Source of the DNA: JAGPUQ01 sp036961295
GTDB lineage: Bacteria; Pseudomonadota; Gammaproteobacteria; Pseudomonadales; Porticoccaceae
Direction: 5' to 3'
DNA length: 64,000 nucleotides
Assembly (NCBI GenBank): GCA_036961295.1
Contig: JBALVX010000001.1
Span: 310,001 to 374,000 of the forward strand
The translations under genes were made by a program, and so were the position numbers. The notes below the pieces were generated by a model. The model ran no database searches. It was not told the DNA's origin and saw only the letters and a program-made list of their open reading frames with translations. Within the stretch, counting starts at the first letter, position 1; every line of letters starts with the position of its first letter. Of the stretch, positions 23,909 through 32,103 are shown piece after piece.

Positions 23909-26587
23909 ATGACATTGCGCATAACTACAAATGTACTGGGATTGGTTTTGCTGCTGTTCTCGGGCTGGGCATCAGCTCTGGGGCTTGGCGAAATCAAAAT
24001 GAATTCAGCCATGAATGAGCCTATGGATGCTGAGATTGTAATCCTCAACCTGGGTGACCTCACTGAGAATGAAGTTCAGGTGAAACTGGCAGGGGCGGCA
24101 GATTTTGAGCGGGCTGGAGTCGAACGGCTTTTTAGTCTGACCGATCTGAAGTTTACACTGGATTTGTCCAAGAGCTCGCGGCCGCTGATTAGGGTGACCT
24201 CACAAAAGCCGATAAAAGAGCCCTATCTGGATTTTCTGGTCGACATGCGCTGGACTTCGGGTCGTATGTTACGCGAGTACACAGTGTTGATGGACCTACC
24301 GGCATTTGCCATGGAGAAACCTGCGGGAAAGCAGGTAACCGCGACTCGCAGCAGTTCGTCAGCAGTGACGGCAGTGCCTGTTCCGCCGAGTCGCGGTACT
24401 TCAGCAGCTTCATCAAGCCCTTCAACGCCAGTCGCAGCAGCGCCAGCTCCTAAGGCGCAAGCTCCAGCTCCGGCGCCAGTGGTTGCCGAGCCAAGCACTT
24501 ACACCAGTGCCGATAGCTACACCGTGAGTGCGGGCGATACTTTATGGGCGATTGCATCTCGACACCGTCCGGCGGGGGCCACTGTGCAGCAAACGATTAT
24601 GGCCATTTATCAAAGTAACCCCGAGGCCTTTATTAACAATAATTCCAACCTGGTGCGCAAGGGTGCGGTGCTGCGTTTACCTGACGCCAGTGAAATTCAA
24701 AACCTTAGTCACCAGCAAGCGGCCAACGAATTAAAAGAACATACGAATACGTGGCAGAGCGAGATCGCTTCGTCATTATCATCGAGCGAACCCGAAGCTA
24801 CCGTTGAGGCAGTCACAGAGTCTTCAGACCGTGCCGCCTCGTCGACCAGTAATACCGACAGTGGTCGCTTGCGGTTAAGTGCTGCTGTTGATGAAGGTGC
24901 AGGCGTCGGCGGTGAAGGTGGTGCGGGTAGCGGCAACGGTCGTGAGCTTATCGAAAATGATCTCGCCATCGCTCAAGAAGAGCTTGAGCGGAGCTCGCGC
25001 GAAAATGCTGAGCTGAAACAAAAGCTGCAAATGTTGGAAGAACAAGTTAGTGCTATGTCGCGCCTGGTCGAACTGGAAGACAGTGGCTTGCGGGGAGCAC
25101 AGCTAGCGACGGCAAGCTCGGATGATCCAGTAAGTGATGAGCCCGTAGGGGACGAATCAGAAGAAGAGGCAGGAAGTTTTAGCTTTTCAGATATTGTGGC
25201 AGATGGGCAGGCTGAGAATGCTGCCGGGTCATTAGACGAAACTGGCGCGACGGAAGACGTGGGTGCAGAGCTGCAGGAAGTTGAGGCCGGCGCTGATAGC
25301 ATTGTTAGTGGCGAGACAACTCTTTCCGAGGTAATTCCTTCTGAGGTAACAATATCAGAAGATATATCAGAACTAATGGAACCACCGGCCGCAGTGATCC
25401 CGCCTGTAAGCGAAGCTGAACCAGGCCTAATCGAGAGAGTCAAAGGTTTATTGCTACCCATTGGTGGCGGTTTACTGGTATTGGTAGGTCTTATTGTTAT
25501 GTTGATGCGTCGGCGGGGTAGCGCAGACGCAGGCGAAGTCGATTTGAAGATGATCGAGCCCGATGATGTGTTGTCTGGTTCCAAAGCGGAGTCGATAACA
25601 ACCGAACCCCTTGTTGCCGCGGGTGCCGAGTCCAGCGCAATTGAAGACGAAATAGAGCTGGATGACGAAGATTTATTGTTTACCCAGGCTATTCAAAACC
25701 TGAATACCGATGTAGGTGACTTAGACCTCGATGAGTCTGATCAAGTTGATGCGGTGGGTGAAGCCGAAATTTATCTGTCACTGGGCAATCACGATACGGC
25801 CGCAGAAATTCTAGTTAAGGCAGTGGAGCGTAATCCGGATGATACGGCTGCTCATCTAAAATTACTGGAAATCTATGGCGAGAAACAAGATGAGACTGCG
25901 TTTGATCAGCAGGCCGCGAAGTTGGGAGCTGTGGCTGCCCCGGCTGTTATAGCTGAGGTCGGTCGGATGCGGGCGGAGGTTTTTGGAGCGGCTGCCGCGA
26001 TAGCGCCAGAAGCTGATTATATCGAGCTGCCTGAGGATGATGATTTTAGTTTTGATTTGGATCTCGGCGACACAGATGCCGCGACAACAGAGCTAGAAAG
26101 CAGCCTTGAACTGCCCGACAGCGCAGAGACGGACCTTGCAGAGTTGGACATGCCCGAACTGGATATGGATAGTCTGGATACGGATACCCTCGAATCCCTT
26201 GTTTCGGCTACCGAAGCTACGGGCTCGACTGGCGACGACGGTGGCGATTTTGATCTAGATTTGGATCTGGATTTCGACCTCGATCTCGGTGAGGTTGCGG
26301 AAACTGCAGATAGTGCGGGGGCTGGCCTGGTCGAGAGTACTGTAGATAACAGTCTTGACGCAGATGTTGAGGAGGCCGTGGTCGACGAAAGCATGGATCT
26401 CGATTTGGGCGAAGGTTTCGATCTACTCGACGGTAGTGATGAGATTGGTACTCAACTTGAGCTGGCTCAAGCCTATGTCGATATGGGTGACAGTGAAGGT
26501 GCACGAGAGATTCTTGAGCACGTGTCGTTGAGCGGCAACGAGGTACAACAAGCTAGCGCTAAGAACCTACTGGCAAAACTGGGCTAG
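23909..26587 (+). CDS. fimV: FimV-family polar hub protein
   Basis: An 892-residue inner-membrane protein that in Pseudomonas organises the cell pole, type IV pilus assembly and twitching. Signal peptide LGLVLLLFSGWASALGLGEI is followed by the periplasmic FimV N-domain, a Pro/Ala/Ser linker, a LysM peptidoglycan-binding domain (about 203-258, SYTVSAGDTLWAIASRH), a coiled coil, one transmembrane helix (about 514-534) and a very acidic cytoplasmic tail with Asp/Leu repeats (DFDLDLDLDFDLDLGE), ending in the conserved TPR-like C-domain (QLELAQAYVDMGDSEGAREI). I chose ATG 23909 behind AAGGA over the GTG four codons earlier. Neighbours asd and truA match Pseudomonas. Confidence 0.93.
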   Translation: MTLRITTNVLGLVLLLFSGWASALGLGEIKMNSAMNEPMDAEIVILNLGDLTENEVQVKLAGAADFERAGVERLFSLTDLKFTLDLSKSSRPLIRVTSQKPIKEPYLDFLVDMRWTSGRMLREYTVLMDLPAFAMEKPAGKQVTATRSSSSAVTAVPVPPSRGTSAASSSPSTPVAAAPAPKAQAPAPAPVVAEPSTYTSADSYTVSAGDTLWAIASRHRPAGATVQQTIMAIYQSNPEAFINNNSNLVRKGAVLRLPDASEIQNLSHQQAANELKEHTNTWQSEIASSLSSSEPEATVEAVTESSDRAASSTSNTDSGRLRLSAAVDEGAGVGGEGGAGSGNGRELIENDLAIAQEELERSSRENAELKQKLQMLEEQVSAMSRLVELEDSGLRGAQLATASSDDPVSDEPVGDESEEEAGSFSFSDIVADGQAENAAGSLDETGATEDVGAELQEVEAGADSIVSGETTLSEVIPSEVTISEDISELMEPPAAVIPPVSEAEPGLIERVKGLLLPIGGGLLVLVGLIVMLMRRRGSADAGEVDLKMIEPDDVLSGSKAESITTEPLVAAGAESSAIEDEIELDDEDLLFTQAIQNLNTDVGDLDLDESDQVDAVGEAEIYLSLGNHDTAAEILVKAVERNPDDTAAHLKLLEIYGEKQDETAFDQQAAKLGAVAAPAVIAEVGRMRAEVFGAAAAIAPEADYIELPEDDDFSFDLDLGDTDAATTELESSLELPDSAETDLAELDMPELDMDSLDTDTLESLVSATEATGSTGDDGGDFDLDLDLDFDLDLGEVAETADSAGAGLVESTVDNSLDADVEEAVVDESMDLDLGEGFDLLDGSDEIGTQLELAQAYVDMGDSEGAREILEHVSLSGNEVQQASAKNLLAKLG

Positions 26588-26609
26588 TTTACTTCGAGAG
26601 ACGTGATGT

Positions 26610-26676
26610 GTGCTTCCATTGTGAGGTACTTCTATTGTTGCGGTGCGCCCATTGTTAAGGTGCTTCCATTGTTGAA
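26610..26676. repeat. four tandem units of 16-17 bp between fimV and truA
   Basis: Imperfect units GTGCTTCCATTGTGAG, GTACTTCTATTGTTGCG, GTGCGCCCATTGTTAAG and GTGCTTCCATTGTTGAA follow each other without gaps. The core YCATTGT or CTATTGT is kept in all. No gene overlaps. Confidence 0.85.
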
Positions 26677-26780
26677 ATAGTAGCCGGAATTTAGTGATTG
26701 GCTCGTCGTTCAATAAGCGAGCCTAAATCCTGTCACCATAGCGTTGTTCTGGCACGGTAGAACCCACCGAAAAATTATCA

Positions 26781-26799
26781 CAGCCGCGTCTAGCGGCTG
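26781..26799 (+). promoter_or_regulatory. stem-loop in the truA leader
   Basis: CAGCCGC, loop GTCTA, GCGGCTG form a perfect 7-bp stem 13 bases before the truA ribosome-binding site. There is no T-run, so it is more likely a leader structure than a terminator. Confidence 0.45.
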
Positions 26800-26824
26800 G
26801 TGATTGAGCAGTTAGAGGTCTTCA

Positions 26825-27691
26825 GTGTCGCAGCCCAACTGGATTTACAAGACCAATGGTCGAGTGCCGGAGGGCGAGGCGCTGCCATCTGGTGTTAGCC
26901 GGGTAGCGGCGATGGTTCAGTACGATGGTAGCGCCTTTTGCGGCTGGCAGCGGCAAAGTCACTCTCCAAGTGTTCAGCAGCCGGTTGAAGCTGCCTTATC
27001 CTCAGTCGCCAATGAGCCGATTACCGTGGTCTGCGCAGGCCGCACCGACACCGGCGTTCACGCCACCAATCAAGTGATACATTTCGATACCTGTGCCCAG
27101 CGCACGGCGCGCAACTGGGTGCGTGGTGCGAATGCCAATCTGCCCGATGGCGTGCGTTTGCACTGGGCGCAAGTCGTCCCCGATCAATTCCATGCACGCT
27201 TTAGTGCTGTCGCTCGTACTTACCGTTACCTCATCCTTAATACGCCCCAGTCCCCGGCCATCATGCGAGACTATTTAAGTTGGGAAAGAGTCCCTCTGGA
27301 TGTCGAGGCGATGTCTCGCGGCGCGAGGGCATTTATCGGAGACCAAGATTTTTCCTCGGTGCGCGGTGCCAATTGTCAGGCGCCATCGCCCTGGCGCGAA
27401 ATCCAACACATCGGTTTTTTTCGTAACGGCCAGGTGATCACCATGGAGATTACGGCTAATGCGTTCCTGCTGCATATGGTGCGTAATATTGCCGGGGTGT
27501 TAATGACGGTGGGTCGCGGTGAGCAAGAGCCAAGCTGGGTTGCCGAGTTATTGAGTCTTCGCGATCGTCGTTGCGCGGGTATTACTGCGCCGCCGGGCGG
27601 TTTGTATTTGGTGTCGGTGCTGTATCCCGAGCAACTTGGAATTCCCCAATTACCACCCGGCCCGGATATACTGGGCATTAACGCAAATTGA
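26825..27691 (+). CDS. truA: tRNA pseudouridine(38-40) synthase
   Basis: Converts uridines 38-40 of the anticodon arm to pseudouridine. The 288-residue protein starts at GTG 26825 with AGAGG 8 bases before. Catalytic Asp75 lies in VVCAGRTDTGVHATNQ, and the C-terminal HMVRNIAGVLMTVGRG motif is present. The N-terminus is about 18 residues longer than in E. coli. trpF follows with its possible upstream starts overlapping the truA stop. Confidence 0.95.
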   Translation: MSQPNWIYKTNGRVPEGEALPSGVSRVAAMVQYDGSAFCGWQRQSHSPSVQQPVEAALSSVANEPITVVCAGRTDTGVHATNQVIHFDTCAQRTARNWVRGANANLPDGVRLHWAQVVPDQFHARFSAVARTYRYLILNTPQSPAIMRDYLSWERVPLDVEAMSRGARAFIGDQDFSSVRGANCQAPSPWREIQHIGFFRNGQVITMEITANAFLLHMVRNIAGVLMTVGRGEQEPSWVAELLSLRDRRCAGITAPPGGLYLVSVLYPEQLGIPQLPPGPDILGINAN

Positions 27692-27723
27692 TGGATGCCA
27701 TGAGGCGGAAGGTCAGAGGCAAA

Positions 27724-28377
27724 ATGGGCAGCAAGGTGAAAGTGAAAATTTGTGGTATCACCAGCGTTGAGCAGGGCGTGATGGCGGCTAATGCCGGCGC
27801 GGATGCCATTGGTTTAGTGTTTTATGCCAAAAGTCCACGGTGCGTGAGCACCGCTGTCGCCGCAGATATAGTGCGGGCAGTCGGTCCCTTCGTGACGACG
27901 GTGGGTTTGTTTGTCAACGAAACCGCTACGCTTGTGCAGGACACGTTAAGGCAAACCGGTATTCAACTCCTGCAGTTTCATGGGGATGAAGACGCGGCCT
28001 ATTGTGAGCAATTTGAGCGACCCTTTATTAAGGCGATACGCATGGCGCCGGAGATCGATGTGGCTGTGGCAATGGCCGCGCATCCCAAGGCCAGCGGATA
28101 CCTGTTTGATGCCTGGCAGGCGGATGCCTATGGCGGCACCGGTAAAGCCTTCGACTGGGCGCGTTTATCTCAGGAGGCGTCAGTACCTGGATCAGTGTCT
28201 AGATCAGTATCTGGATCAGTGATTTTGGCCGGAGGGCTCAGTAGCGATAATATCGCTGCAGCGGTGGCACAAACCCGGCCTTACGCGGTCGATGTCAGCA
28301 GTGGAGTAGAATCAGCTCCCGGTATCAAAGACCCAGATCGGGTGCAAAGATTTATCGAGCAAGCGCGGTCAGTGTGA
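27724..28377 (+). CDS. trpF: phosphoribosylanthranilate isomerase
   Basis: Isomerises phosphoribosylanthranilate to CdRP in tryptophan synthesis. The 217-residue TIM barrel has the catalytic base C10 (VKICGIT), the acid D129 (LFDAWQADAYGGTG) and the phosphate-binding LAGGLSSDNI. Residues 152-166 (ASVPGSVSRSVSGSV) are an insertion created by three 12-bp tandem units at 28182-28217, placed just before the GGL strand. I chose ATG 27724 (AGAGG close upstream); ATGs at 27691 and 27700 are in frame. trpB and trpA do not follow, as also in Pseudomonas. Confidence 0.92.
   Translation: MGSKVKVKICGITSVEQGVMAANAGADAIGLVFYAKSPRCVSTAVAADIVRAVGPFVTTVGLFVNETATLVQDTLRQTGIQLLQFHGDEDAAYCEQFERPFIKAIRMAPEIDVAVAMAAHPKASGYLFDAWQADAYGGTGKAFDWARLSQEASVPGSVSRSVSGSVILAGGLSSDNIAAAVAQTRPYAVDVSSGVESAPGIKDPDRVQRFIEQARSV
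28182..28217. repeat. three tandem 12-bp units inside trpF
   Basis: AGTACCTGGATC, AGTGTCTAGATC and AGTATCTGGATC, followed by a partial AGTGAT, expand a loop of the TrpF barrel in frame, coding for S-V-P-G, S-V-S-R and S-V-S-G. Confidence 0.85.
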
Positions 28378-28538
28378 CTCGCACCACGATTGTGGTATTT
28401 GTCAGCATAAGCATTTTTTGCGGCGGCATTCTAACGTAGAATAGCAGCCACGCTAGGAATGTCAGATAAGCTTAAAAACAAGGCGCTTAAGTGCTCTGAG
28501 AGTCTTAAGGGCGTCAGATCAAGAAAGGAAAGGATGGG

Positions 28539-29450
28539 ATGAGCTGGTTAAGTAAAATACGACCTTCGGGCATGGCAACGCAGGCTAGGGACAGAAACAC
28601 CACCGTCCCCGAGGGCCTGTGGAAGCAGTGCCCAAAATGCAGCGCGCCGCTGTATTGGCCCGATTTAGAGCGCAACCTGGATGTTTGCCCGAAATGTGAA
28701 TACCACACGCGCATTGGCGCGCGTCGGCGTCTCGATATCTTTCTGGATAAAGAAGGACGAGAAGAATTTGCCGATGACGTACTCCCGATTGATCGACTTA
28801 AATTCCGCGACGTTAAAAAATACAAAGACCGACTGAGTGCCGCGCAGAAAAAGACCGGCGAAAAAGATGCACTGATCGTTATGCAGGGCGCGGTGATGAG
28901 TGTGCCTCTAGTAGCGACGGCCTTTGAATTTGATTTTCACGGCGGCTCAATGGGCTACGCCGTGGGTGAGCGCTTTACTCGCGCCGCGAAACGGTCCCTG
29001 GAAGAGCGTATTCCCCTGGTGTGTTTTTCGGCCACCGGTGGAGCACGCATGCAGGAAGCGCTGATCTCGCTGATGCAAATGGCCAAAACCAGTGCGATTC
29101 TGGAAAGATTAAAGCAGGCCGGGGTGCCGTTTATTTCGGTGATGACGGATCCGGTTTACGGTGGCGTGTCGGCCAGCTTAGCTATGCTCGGCGACATTAA
29201 TATTGCCGAACCGGGTGCTCGTGCAGGTTTCGCCGGGCCCAATATTATTGAACAAACCATTCGCCAAAAGCTGCCGCCAGGGTTTCAGCGCAGTGAGTTT
29301 TTGCTGGAACACGGCGCCATCGATATGATCGTTTCCCGCACCGAAATGCGCCTCACCGTCGCTCGGCTGTTAGCCAAGCTTGCTGGCCTGCCAGAGCCGG
29401 TCGAACCCCTTGTCAACGAGGACGAAGCTGAACCCGTTGATCTTGAGTGA
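28539..29450 (+). CDS. accD: acetyl-CoA carboxylase carboxyltransferase subunit beta
   Basis: The beta half of the carboxyltransferase that makes malonyl-CoA for fatty-acid synthesis. The 303-residue protein has the N-terminal zinc ribbon C31, C34, C50, C53 (QCPKCSAPLYW, DVCPKCEYH) and the crotonase-fold body with GGSMGYAVGERF, FSATGGARMQEALISLMQM and DPVYGGVSASLAMLGD. ATG 28539 follows GGATGGG. folC starts around its stop codon. Confidence 0.97.
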   Translation: MSWLSKIRPSGMATQARDRNTTVPEGLWKQCPKCSAPLYWPDLERNLDVCPKCEYHTRIGARRRLDIFLDKEGREEFADDVLPIDRLKFRDVKKYKDRLSAAQKKTGEKDALIVMQGAVMSVPLVATAFEFDFHGGSMGYAVGERFTRAAKRSLEERIPLVCFSATGGARMQEALISLMQMAKTSAILERLKQAGVPFISVMTDPVYGGVSASLAMLGDINIAEPGARAGFAGPNIIEQTIRQKLPPGFQRSEFLLEHGAIDMIVSRTEMRLTVARLLAKLAGLPEPVEPLVNEDEAEPVDLE

Positions 29451-30885
29451 GAGTCTAGACAAGCACTTGGATGAGGCTTTGAATAAGTGCTCGCATGAAG
29501 CTCAGAATAAGCACCTGGATAAGGCTTTGAATAACCCTCTCGATAAGACAGGCAAGGAAAGTCTGGATGACTGGTTAGCGCTGCTCGAACAGCGTCATCC
29601 CAGCCTGATTGATCTCGGCCTCGAACGCGTTGCCGAGGTAGCTGCTAGACTCGGATTAACTACACCCAAAGCTAAAGTTATTACTGTCGCAGGCACCAAC
29701 GGCAAGGGTTCCTGCGTCGCTATTATTGAAGCCCTGCTGACGACCGTTGGTATTCGGGTTGGTACTTTTACTTCTCCGCATTTACTCGCCTACAACGAAC
29801 GCATCCGCATCGATGCCGAAAACTCAAGCGATGCCGATATTTGCCGAGCCTTTGTGGCTATAGAGCAAGCGTGCGGCGATATTAGTTTGACCTACTTTGA
29901 GTTTTCCGCGCTCGCGGCACTGTGGCTATTTGCCGAGACCGAGCTAGATATCATTGTGTTGGAAGTTGGCTTAGGCGGCCGCCTGGACGCAGTTAATATT
30001 GTTGACCCCGACGTCGCGGTGATTACCTCTATCGATCTCGATCACCAGCAGTGGTTGGGTGATAGTCGCAGTGTTATTTCCCTTGAGAAAGCTGGCGTAG
30101 CGCGGTCGGGAGTGTCGTTAATATGCGCCGATCCTAATCCGCCAGATGAATTGTTGGTAGCGCTCGATAGTCTGGGCGCAAATTTAATACTGCTGGGACA
30201 GGAAGGTTTTACCAGGCACGTAGAGCAACATCTGCTGACACTGGTTGCTACTGACCCCGATGGGCAGGTATCCACTTTTACCGATTTACCGATTCCCGAG
30301 GTGCCGGTGGCCAGCGCCGTTTGCGCGGTGCAGGCCTTACTTGCTCTGGGGCAGGGGGCAGCTGGGGTATCAATGTCCGACATCCTGAACGCCGGGGTAG
30401 TGAAGCAAGTGTTTGCTGAAACCCGCATTGCCGGTCGTTTCCAGCGCAGTTGTTTTCGGGAGCGCCAACTGGTTCTTGATGTTGCTCACAACCCCGCAGC
30501 AGCGACCCTGCTGGCTAAGCGACTTACGGCACTGGGTGTGCCGCGAGTGCACTGTGTGTTTGGCGTACTGGCCGACAAAGATATTACGGGGATCATTACG
30601 CCCTTGTTGCCCCTGGTCAGTCGCTGGCACGTGTGCGAATTACCCGATGCACCGCGCGCGGCAGTAGCGGGAGAAGTCGCCGCGCTGGTGTACAATTATG
30701 CCCAGTCAGTTGAAGATGCTGGTTTGGCTTTATCCGATTCGATGATCCGGTGCTACGATAACCCGGAACAAGCCTTAGGTGCCGCGGTTGAGACATCGGC
30801 CCCGGGGGATATGATCGTTGTCTTCGGTTCGTTTTATACTGTGGCAGCCGTTTTGAAAAGTAGTGGTGAGGGTAAGACTAAATGA
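29443..30885 (+). CDS. folC: bifunctional folylpolyglutamate/dihydrofolate synthase
   Basis: Adds glutamate to dihydropteroate and folates with ATP. The P-loop is VAGTNGKGSCVAI (about residues 82-94), with SPHLLAYNERIRID, LEVGLGGRLDAVN and AHNPAA further on. Usual family members begin at the equivalent of SLDDWLALLEQRHPS; here about 40 extra residues precede it, made of four in-frame 24-bp units coding for HLDEALNK-like octapeptides. No ATG exists in this extension, so I place the start at TTG 29443 by the accD stop; another TTG lies at 29437 and others are inside the repeat. Its stop overlaps the next start (ATGA). Confidence 0.88.
   Translation: MSESLDKHLDEALNKCSHEAQNKHLDKALNNPLDKTGKESLDDWLALLEQRHPSLIDLGLERVAEVAARLGLTTPKAKVITVAGTNGKGSCVAIIEALLTTVGIRVGTFTSPHLLAYNERIRIDAENSSDADICRAFVAIEQACGDISLTYFEFSALAALWLFAETELDIIVLEVGLGGRLDAVNIVDPDVAVITSIDLDHQQWLGDSRSVISLEKAGVARSGVSLICADPNPPDELLVALDSLGANLILLGQEGFTRHVEQHLLTLVATDPDGQVSTFTDLPIPEVPVASAVCAVQALLALGQGAAGVSMSDILNAGVVKQVFAETRIAGRFQRSCFRERQLVLDVAHNPAAATLLAKRLTALGVPRVHCVFGVLADKDITGIITPLLPLVSRWHVCELPDAPRAAVAGEVAALVYNYAQSVEDAGLALSDSMIRCYDNPEQALGAAVETSAPGDMIVVFGSFYTVAAVLKSSGEGKTK
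29464..29559 (+). repeat. four in-frame 24-bp tandem units at the folC 5' end
   Basis: Units start at 29464, 29488, 29512 and 29536 and encode HLDEALNK, CSHEAQNK, HLDKALNN and PLDKTGKE, with a further SLDD at the start of the true domain. They extend the FolC N-terminus. Confidence 0.85.
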
Positions 30886-31415
30886 ATGTAGGGCTCAGAC
30901 AACGTGTGGTAGGCGCCCTGGTATTAGTGGCTCTGGGCGTGGTGTTTTTGCCAATGCTGCTGGATTTGGGCGGCAGTTATAAAGTCGACACCACGAGCCG
31001 CATTCCACCCGCACCCATTATTGAACCCGTGCAGATTGCCCGGGCGACCAATCCCAGTGATATTCCTCCGGTGAAAAAACCGGTGTTTAGCCTGGATCGC
31101 GAGACCGTCGACAATGTAATAAAGCCGAGCGCGGATGCTGGTGCAACAGAGCCGCGTTTAAGTGCGGCGGGATTGCCCGACGCCTGGGTACTGCAAGTGG
31201 GCAGTTTTAAAGACAAAGACAATGCACAGGAGTTGAGTGAGCGTCTACTCGGCGCTGGTTTTCAGGCTTTCGTGCGCGCAGCCGACATAGATGGCGGCAA
31301 GAACTACCGGGTATTTGTCGGCCCAAAAGTGCTTAAAGACAAAATGCTCGCCGATCAACGCGCCATTGAAAAAAAATTCGAGATCAAATCCTGGTTGCTG
31401 AAGTTTGAACAGTAA
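30882..31415 (+). CDS. dedD: SPOR-domain protein DedD
   Basis: A 177-residue inner-membrane division protein. A short cytoplasmic start is followed by one transmembrane helix (about 9-27, VVGALVLVALGVVFLPMLL), a Pro-rich periplasmic linker and the C-terminal SPOR domain (about 100-175, WVLQVGSFKDKDNAQELSER). SPOR binds septal peptidoglycan lacking stem peptides. The start overlaps the folC stop (ATGA). Position between folC and cvpA matches Pseudomonas. Confidence 0.9.
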   Translation: MNVGLRQRVVGALVLVALGVVFLPMLLDLGGSYKVDTTSRIPPAPIIEPVQIARATNPSDIPPVKKPVFSLDRETVDNVIKPSADAGATEPRLSAAGLPDAWVLQVGSFKDKDNAQELSERLLGAGFQAFVRAADIDGGKNYRVFVGPKVLKDKMLADQRAIEKKFEIKSWLLKFEQ

Positions 31416-31454
31416 TCTCCGGGGCGTGTTTATGGATGTCGCGTAGTCGCTGCG

Positions 31455-31499
31455 GCGGGCTTGTTTAAAGTGGGGCTGTTTGAGATGGGGCTGTTTTAA
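31455..31499. repeat. three tandem 15-bp units upstream of cvpA
   Basis: GCGGGCTTGTTTAAA, GTGGGGCTGTTTGAG and ATGGGGCTGTTTTAA lie between dedD and cvpA, ending 11 bases before the cvpA start. Confidence 0.75.
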
Positions 31500-31510
31500 A
31501 TGGACAAGAA

Positions 31511-32008
31511 ATGAATTGGGCAGATTTTACGATCATTGGTATTGTCGCGCTTTCCGCGCTGATCAGCGTGATTCGTGGTTTTATCAAAGAAGCCTTGTCT
31601 ATGTTGGCCTGGGTTGCGGCGTTTGCCGTGTCCATGTTGTTTTATGAACGAGTGGCAAACACTATCCTGAGCGAAGCCATTACCACACCTTCTTTGCGTT
31701 ATCTCGCGGCATGGGCTGGACTGTTTGTGCTGGTGTTATTAGCGGCCAGCCTGATTAATTATTTGATCGGCAAGATGGTGGAGGCCACCGGATTGTCGGG
31801 AACGGATCGCCTGCTAGGTTCTTTGTTCGGTATCGCGCGAGGCATGATTATAGTGATGGCCATACTCGTTATGCTGCCATCGGTATTGCCAGTTAAAGAA
31901 GATTTATGGTGGCACCAGTCGGTGTTAATACCAGAATTTTTGCGCTTCGAAGATTGGGCGCGAGAAACGGCAGCGTGGGTGTCGGACTGGTTTAATCAGT
32001 TGTTGTAA
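31511..32008 (+). CDS. cvpA: CvpA-family membrane protein
   Basis: A 165-residue inner-membrane protein with four hydrophobic segments, starting MNWADFTIIGIVALSALISV, with the family's IRGFIKEALSMLAWVAAF and TGLSGTDRLLGSLFGIARG. In E. coli it was linked to colicin V production and to purF expression as its operon partner; its molecular role is not settled. purF follows after 95 bases, as in other gammaproteobacteria. Confidence 0.92.
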   Translation: MNWADFTIIGIVALSALISVIRGFIKEALSMLAWVAAFAVSMLFYERVANTILSEAITTPSLRYLAAWAGLFVLVLLAASLINYLIGKMVEATGLSGTDRLLGSLFGIARGMIIVMAILVMLPSVLPVKEDLWWHQSVLIPEFLRFEDWARETAAWVSDWFNQLL

Positions 32009-32103
32009 GGGTCTAGTGTAAACAGTCGTGAAGTCGGTTTTTTTATATGAACCGTGTTCTCATAACTACTTTTTTATAACCAGTATTTAATAGGGTTTAT
32101 TTT

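Noticed and set aside
24700..26500. Long minus-strand frames opposite fimV
   Set aside because: They arise from the biased acidic/Ala/Ser codons of fimV and show only low-complexity text.
26610..26676. CRISPR array at the 17-bp repeats
   Set aside because: Units abut without spacers and are too short; no cas genes in the window.
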